A DNA stretch of 64,000 nt, taken from positions 3,286,001-3,350,000 of the forward strand of contig JAKZAN010000004.1 in the NCBI GenBank assembly GCA_023053545.1, written 5' to 3'. Source of the stretch: Lepidurus packardi (Eukaryota > Arthropoda > Branchiopoda > Notostraca > Triopsidae). Positions within the stretch are counted from its first letter, which is position 1; every line of letters starts with the position of its first letter. The position numbers and the translations under genes are program-made. The notes beneath the pieces were generated by a model. The model worked only from the letters and a program-made list of their open reading frames with translations, was not told where the DNA came from and made no database searches. Positions 58,871 to 64,000 of the stretch are shown here, in pieces.

Positions 58871-61107
58871 GGAGATTCAGCTTAATTTTCGTTCTGACTG
58901 CTCGTATCACAACACCTCACAGTGACGTAAACATGAAACCACTGTAAGTTCCGTGTAGCGAATGAAGGGATAGAGCACCGAAGATAAGGAAAAGCGAACC
59001 GTTCCCATTTCCTTATGACGTCATCCACGTGTTCATCGTAGAAGGAATACAGCGAACAGTGAAAAAAAATTCCGATTGAGTGATTCGTGCTACAGGAAAT
59101 CATCGCCAAATTGTTAAGAAATTATAAGATACGTTCCGCTGTTAATCCGAAACACATCTATTTTGTGATCGTAAAATTATTTATAAATGTAATTTAGTAT
59201 AACGTGATTTTTAAATTCGGAACTTTACATTTTTTCGAAAATTTAAATTGTTTGAGACTTTTAAAATTTCAAAACGTTAACTTGTTTTGTATTATTAAAA
59301 ATTTAACTACATTTTCGATTTCTCTATTGACTATTTTTCTGAAATATTACGGCACGTATTAATAAGTGGATTTTGAAATTTGTTTAATTCGAGAGACAAC
59401 GACAAAGACGAAGAAAAAATTTTCGAGCCTACATCAAGTACCTGATGTACCCATTGTTTAACGTAATTGTTAACTTAATCTGTTATAAAGTACAAATTCA
59501 CGACGTTACATTGTTTAATTGAAAAGTTATTCTGACGTCATTAATACAACTTGTATTTTCTCCATAAGTGTTCAATGGAAAAGCATTGTTACAACTTTCG
59601 AACAACTGGTTTGAAAGCAGGAAATCTCTCCATATCTTTCTCCTTGTTATAAGAAGTTGGCTTGAAATAAGGCGTGCTTTTAATATAGTGAATAAATGTG
59701 TCATCGCTCATGTTCATAAAAATTTGAAATTATTAACAAGGAAAGTTTTCAGGTTAGCGTAGCGTAGTTTAGCCAGCGCATTTGTGAATGCCAGCTTACC
59801 GGAGAATTGCTCCGCTTTCAGTGCACAATGTCAAGTTCTAGGAATAGACGGTAATGTGTACATTACTCTCAAGAACAACCCATAAAGTTTTATGTAGACA
59901 GGAGTAATGAAACGTATACTGGTACATCGTTTCAACGGTTTTTCAACTATCTCATGTAAGGAAAACCAAAACAGAATTCATTAGGGCCGTCCTTCCGTCT
60001 TTGCACTGACGTCATACAATTATAAGAATTAAATAGTGTAGTCCTAGAAAATTGATTTGACAACCTCACAGTCTCCTGTTTTTTGTGTTGTTTGTTTTCC
60101 TGTTTTGGACATTGAGGTCAAGCATACTTCTCCGTAGATGTACCGGAACAGCAGCTGGCGACGACAAAAAAAGGGATCTGTATTTCCATTATAAGAATCC
60201 GTTACGTAAGACCTAACGTTTCTCGGGAATTAATCGACTTTAATCAACGCCACGGAGAACATATGCCGGAAGTATATGAACAACTTGATTTATTTGAAGG
60301 CAAATTATCTTTATTCTGTCTTGCGAAACAAAGAACTGTGAAAATCCTTATAATAAAATCAACATAAGTTTTTATAAAATACTCGCGATAGAAAGTTGTC
60401 TTTCATCTCTTTCTTATAAACTAAACAAAAAGTTTATGGAATGCAAATCAGGAAACCCTGGAACAGGACGGTCGAAAGTGGATGAAAAATTGATCTTGCA
60501 GCACAAAGAGAAAGGCAACAGGAGAAAACGGAACACTGCGCATTTGCATGTCGTTTTCATACACAATGGGACCATTGAGCAAAAAAGATACCCCAAATTA
60601 CCAGCTTTTCTTCTTCTTTGTACCGTTTAAAAAAAATTCGGGCAGAAAAACTACCAAGCCAACTTTGCCTACAACGCTCCATTTAAAAAAAAAATTAATA
60701 CTAATAATAAAACCATCGCCCATGTTTAAAACATGAAAAAAAATAAAATAAGAAATCATTCCTATGTGGTCTGTACATGTTTGTCCAAAGCAATGGCTTA
60801 GTTCATATTAACAAGACGAATCCGTTCTCTCTTGCCTTTTGGTTATTGCCACGCACAGTCAGTTCCAAGATCAAAGTCAATCAGCGAGTAAATGGGTTTA
60901 AAAAAGGCTCGTTTCAATGTGTTCGCCAACCAGACGCGAAATTAACGAAAAGAGCAAAACTGCACACACCTGCCAATAAATAAAAAGAAATAGTTGATAA
61001 AAACTTTTCAATGAACTAAAATGTAGTAAACAAGTAAAGCTTACCGAGCCCTGCCAGGGATGAAAATAAAACGTAATTTTGACCTAATATTTGTGTTTAA
61101 CTTCTTT
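58871..61107. other. Mob2 upstream and FAR downstream region, no gene recognised
   Basis: About 2.2 kb of AT-rich DNA. The left part should hold the missing first exon and promoter of Mob2, and the right part the FAR 3' UTR. No transposon ends, RNA genes or protein-like frames are seen. Confidence 0.4.
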
Positions 61108-63179
61108 TTAGACACCAATTGATGGCCGGAAGCCTTCGCCAGATATTGCTCTCCTGACCATTCCGATAAGGACGGCGAGGGCTTGGTGCCACAGTTTACG
61201 TGCTTGTTGGTTGCGGCCCACCACGTAGCGACAGAATAGAAAGAGCGCCATGGCACGAGTAATTTGCTGCGCCCAGTACCTTCTCCTCAACTGGATCCTG
61301 GCACGGGGCAAGGTGTGTGGTTCTTCTTTCAGGATGAAACGGCGAGTACCAGAGACGTACGAATCCACGTACTGAACCCAGTCAATGATGCGTACATCAA
61401 AGTAGAAAATGCGCTTATCATCAGCGCTGAGTTTGTCCAAAAGCGAAAGGGTATTGACCGAGTTGAACTTCCATTCATTGGTAGTGAAATAATCCAAACA
61501 GCCCATAGCACGATGTGCTTTATCATACAAACGTACCATCCTATCGTAAAATAAAAGTGATTAGTCTCCGAAAAATAACCTTAAAAAAATCAAGTGGAAC
61601 AACGAAGATGTGTAAGACCTACATAGGCTTCTTGCCCGCCAATCGGGTGATGAAATCGATGATATAAGCCGGTATGTAATGGTACAAAACAATATCAATC
61701 TTGTGCAGCGTCAAGGAAGACTTGAAAGAGCCGCCTGGGTACCACAGAATATCACTCATCGGGTTCTTGAGGAGTGCCACCTGCCCCATATCCTTCATTT
61801 CTCCCCATCGGATGGGGTTGAGTGTACCCGAGCTGCAATTGTAGACCACGATGTTATTAGGACGGTGCGTGGCCGTGTACCACCCAACGGCGATCATGAG
61901 GTTGATGGGGAATTCCACGGGTACCAAATCAGCCACCATATGTGTATGACACCACATGGTGCGCAGTACGCCTTTGCCTGCGCCAGCTATCATGCCCGTT
62001 GGACCATTCAAGTTATCCACCCAGCCAGGAATGGGTTCCTGGTAAGCGGCTGTGACGATGGTGGGCCGGACAATCGCGACTGGCAAGGAGCCAGCTTCTT
62101 CCAGCAGGAGATGCTCCGCCAAAGCTTTGGTATACGTGTAAGTGTTTGGACGTTTACCCACCAACCTGTGTAAAAGACAAACAAAAAAAATGAGGAAAAA
62201 ACTCGATTAGAGTAATCCGACAGATGACTAAAGTCTTCTTGGTTGACACAATACGAGTCAGGTAAAATATGAGAAAATGACCCCACTCCTCTTTGAAGAC
62301 GTGATCAAAAAGAAACAGAGAGATGATGAAAAAAAGCGAAGTTATTTTAGGAATCCAAATGAGGTCAAAAAAGATTACTTTTTGGTAAAACTCTTGACGA
62401 TATCTTCGTCCATCCAATCCACCATTTCGATGACTTTGTTGGGATCGGCCGGAGGAGGGTAAATCATTTCGTTGACTTCTTTCTTGTCACAATTGGCGTA
62501 AGCTGTGGATACATGGACGAGCGCTTCCAAGCGTTCCAACTTGCGACAGACCTCGATTAGACGCATGGTGCCCTTCAAGTTCATTTCGACGGCAGATTTC
62601 AACGCTTCGTCAAACTTGACCGTCGCAGCCGAATGGAATACAACTGTCACTTGCTCCGCCAGCATTTTCATGTCCGCATTGGAAATACCCAAGTTTGGTA
62701 ATGACATGTCGCCCGGGATTGGGATCAGCTTACGAAACAGCTCTGGGTTCTCTACTCGTAGTGCGTCAAACACCTATATTTGCCCCAAAAATCAAGAAAC
62801 ATGAACAAAAATGAAAAAGAAGTACCAAACAATATTCAATCTTAACTAATGATTCGTGAATTTAGCTTGATAACTGAGATAACTTTTTAGTATTTTTTTT
62901 TACAGAAATTTTGCTTTTTTTCACAAATAAACCTCGCAAATTTTTAAAAATATATTTTATTACATTTCTGAGATTATATTTTCTTACCTTCGTGTTTACG
63001 AGGTCGTCCATACGGGAACGAACATCGCTACCGCCTTTGGGTCTCATGAGCAAATACAGGTTTTTGATGCCTGGGCAACATCTGAGCAATTTCTCAACTA
63101 AAACTTTGCCCATAAATCCAGTGGATCCGGTGATGAAAACCGAGCGATCTTTATAAAATCCAGGAATATCTGACGCCAT
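61108..63179 (-). CDS. Fatty acyl-CoA reductase (4 exons)
   Basis: Alcohol-forming reductase that turns fatty acyl-CoA into fatty alcohol with NADPH, used for wax esters, cuticular lipids or ether lipids. Exons in coding order: 63179-62988, 62773-62379, 62165-61623, 61540-61108, giving 520 aa, the standard FAR length. The Rossmann motif [18 protein letters not shown] is at residues about 15-32. [12 protein letters not shown] and [15 protein letters not shown] lie in exon 2. The active-site [11 protein letters not shown] is in exon 3 and the FAR C-terminal domain ([18 protein letters not shown]) in exon 4. The donor of exon 3 is GTAGGT and restores phase. Arthropods carry many FAR paralogues, so the exact orthologue is open. 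It is the last gene of the window. Confidence 0.96.
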
Positions 63180-64000
63180 CTTTGCAGTGTTTTGTGTCTT
63201 TTTCTTCTTCTTTATTTTCCTCCTTTTGCAGCAATTGAGCAATTTCCAAACTCCTTCTTCGATTATATTCGCACAATAGTCTTCAAAATATTTCGTCTTC
63301 ACAACCTGGAGAAGAAAATTCCAAAATTATTTCATGAAAATCCAAATCTGCACAAATGCATAACTTCCACGTTTTTTTTTAACGATTTTAGAACCGGTAT
63401 CTTTTGACTTGAATCTTTTGGAAGCTTTAAATGAAGTGCCCTACTGACCCCGAATGGGATTATTCGAGCGGCAGTAGTACAAGACCCGAGCTCTTGAGAG
63501 AGAAACTTCACTGCGTCGCATCCTTAATACAATATCTGCCTAGAAACGGGGGAAAAGACCCTAAGGTCATGCCGAGACCTACTCACCGTGGCACCACAGT
63601 AGACTAACAGGCCTAATTACCATTCAAAGTCCGGAAAAAGTGGTCGAACCAGTAACCGAACCCGGAGACGATCAACCTTTTCGTCTCTTTAGTTTTTAGT
63701 CTCAAATTCCTCGTAATTTTATAAATAGCATAAGAAAGTACCTTAAACTTTCTCCACAATGTGAACTTTCTCCTAAACACGGACTTCAAGCGGAACGTTT
63801 TTGGACTAATCGAATTCTTGATTAAAAATCCTGTTTGTTTTTACCTCACGGATCGAATTCCAGCGAATAGTTAGGCGAATTTCACCCCTAATCCAGAACT
63901 ACTGTAGATGATCAAAACAATAAGTTCATCTTGACCACCAGGTGGAAATAGCGTCTTTTAGCACTAGCACAGCCCACACTGATAAAAAAATCGCAGTCAA
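63180..64000. other. FAR 5' flank, no gene seen
   Basis: Presumed FAR promoter and upstream DNA, with no recognised exon. A CTCF-like word lies at 63935-63945. The stretch at 63460-63680 is GC-richer but shows no tRNA fold that I could confirm. Confidence 0.45.
63935..63945 (+). promoter_or_regulatory. CTCF-like motif upstream of FAR
   Basis: gaccaccaggtggaaat contains the palindromic core ccaccaggtgg, a good CTCF-type match and also an E-box-like word. It lies about 760 bp upstream of the FAR start. Motif match only. Confidence 0.35.

Noticed and set aside
63460-63680. Possible tRNA-like segment near the right end
   Set aside because: I could not fold a cloverleaf with a proper T-loop; no tRNA call is justified.

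Overview
Eukaryotic genomic DNA from an arthropod with a compact, AT-rich genome. Genes are split by short GT-AG introns, often 50-70 bp, and are packed on both strands. The gene set (CYP3-clan P450 cluster, Culd, arrow/LRP5-6, Mob2, fatty acyl-CoA reductase, RpL24, RpL39) fits an arthropod. A pancrustacean seems most likely, but I cannot place it lower from sequence alone. I rebuilt exons by eye from splice signals and protein homology. For every gene reported as complete, the exon lengths sum to a multiple of three.

Region 1 (about 0.7-13.7 kb) is a tandem array of three 13-exon cytochrome P450 genes on the + strand with identical intron positions. Copies 1 and 2 read through intact (506 and 507 aa). 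Copy 3 has a 7-bp deletion in exon 4 and looks like a pseudogene. The spacers were duplicated with the genes, and each has since been invaded: by a decayed pogo/Tigger DNA transposon (about 3.5-5.16 kb) and by a BEL/Pao LTR-retroelement fossil (8.31-10.42 kb) with matching 5-bp target duplications. A small MITE follows at 14.0 kb.

Region 2 (16.1-25.2 kb) holds an unrecognised 10-exon gene with 52-residue internal tandem repeats, then Nsun4 (-), RpL24 (+) and Afg1l (-). Nsun4 and RpL24 are head to head, 176 bp apart between start codons. RpL24 and Afg1l converge. Nsun4 and Afg1l are both mitochondrial proteins. A Harbinger-like MITE sits in an Nsun4 intron, and a hAT-like MITE with a perfect 8-bp target duplication lies at 25.8 kb.

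Region 3 (29.5-41.6 kb) is one long + strand gene for a five-CUB, one-LDLa, single-pass membrane protein, best matched to Culd. It has a signal-peptide exon far upstream, two candidate 27-nt microexons, and an intronic foldback element with a GC-rich core.

Region 4 (42.3-52.2 kb, all - strand) holds CHMP2B (ESCRT-III), RpL39 and a complete 16-exon arrow/LRP5-6 Wnt co-receptor (1781 aa) with four propellers, three LDLa repeats and five PPP(S/T)P motifs.

Region 5 (53.9 kb to the end) holds Mob2 (-), carrying a Tigger-related MITE in an intron, and a complete 4-exon fatty acyl-CoA reductase (-). I recognised no tRNA, rRNA or CRISPR array. The least conventional signals are the repeat-bearing unknown gene, the P450 birth-and-death cluster with mobile elements in its spacers, the microexons and foldback in Culd, a 25-codon all-hydrophobic ORF in a Culd intron, and scattered CTCF-like motifs near gene boundaries.
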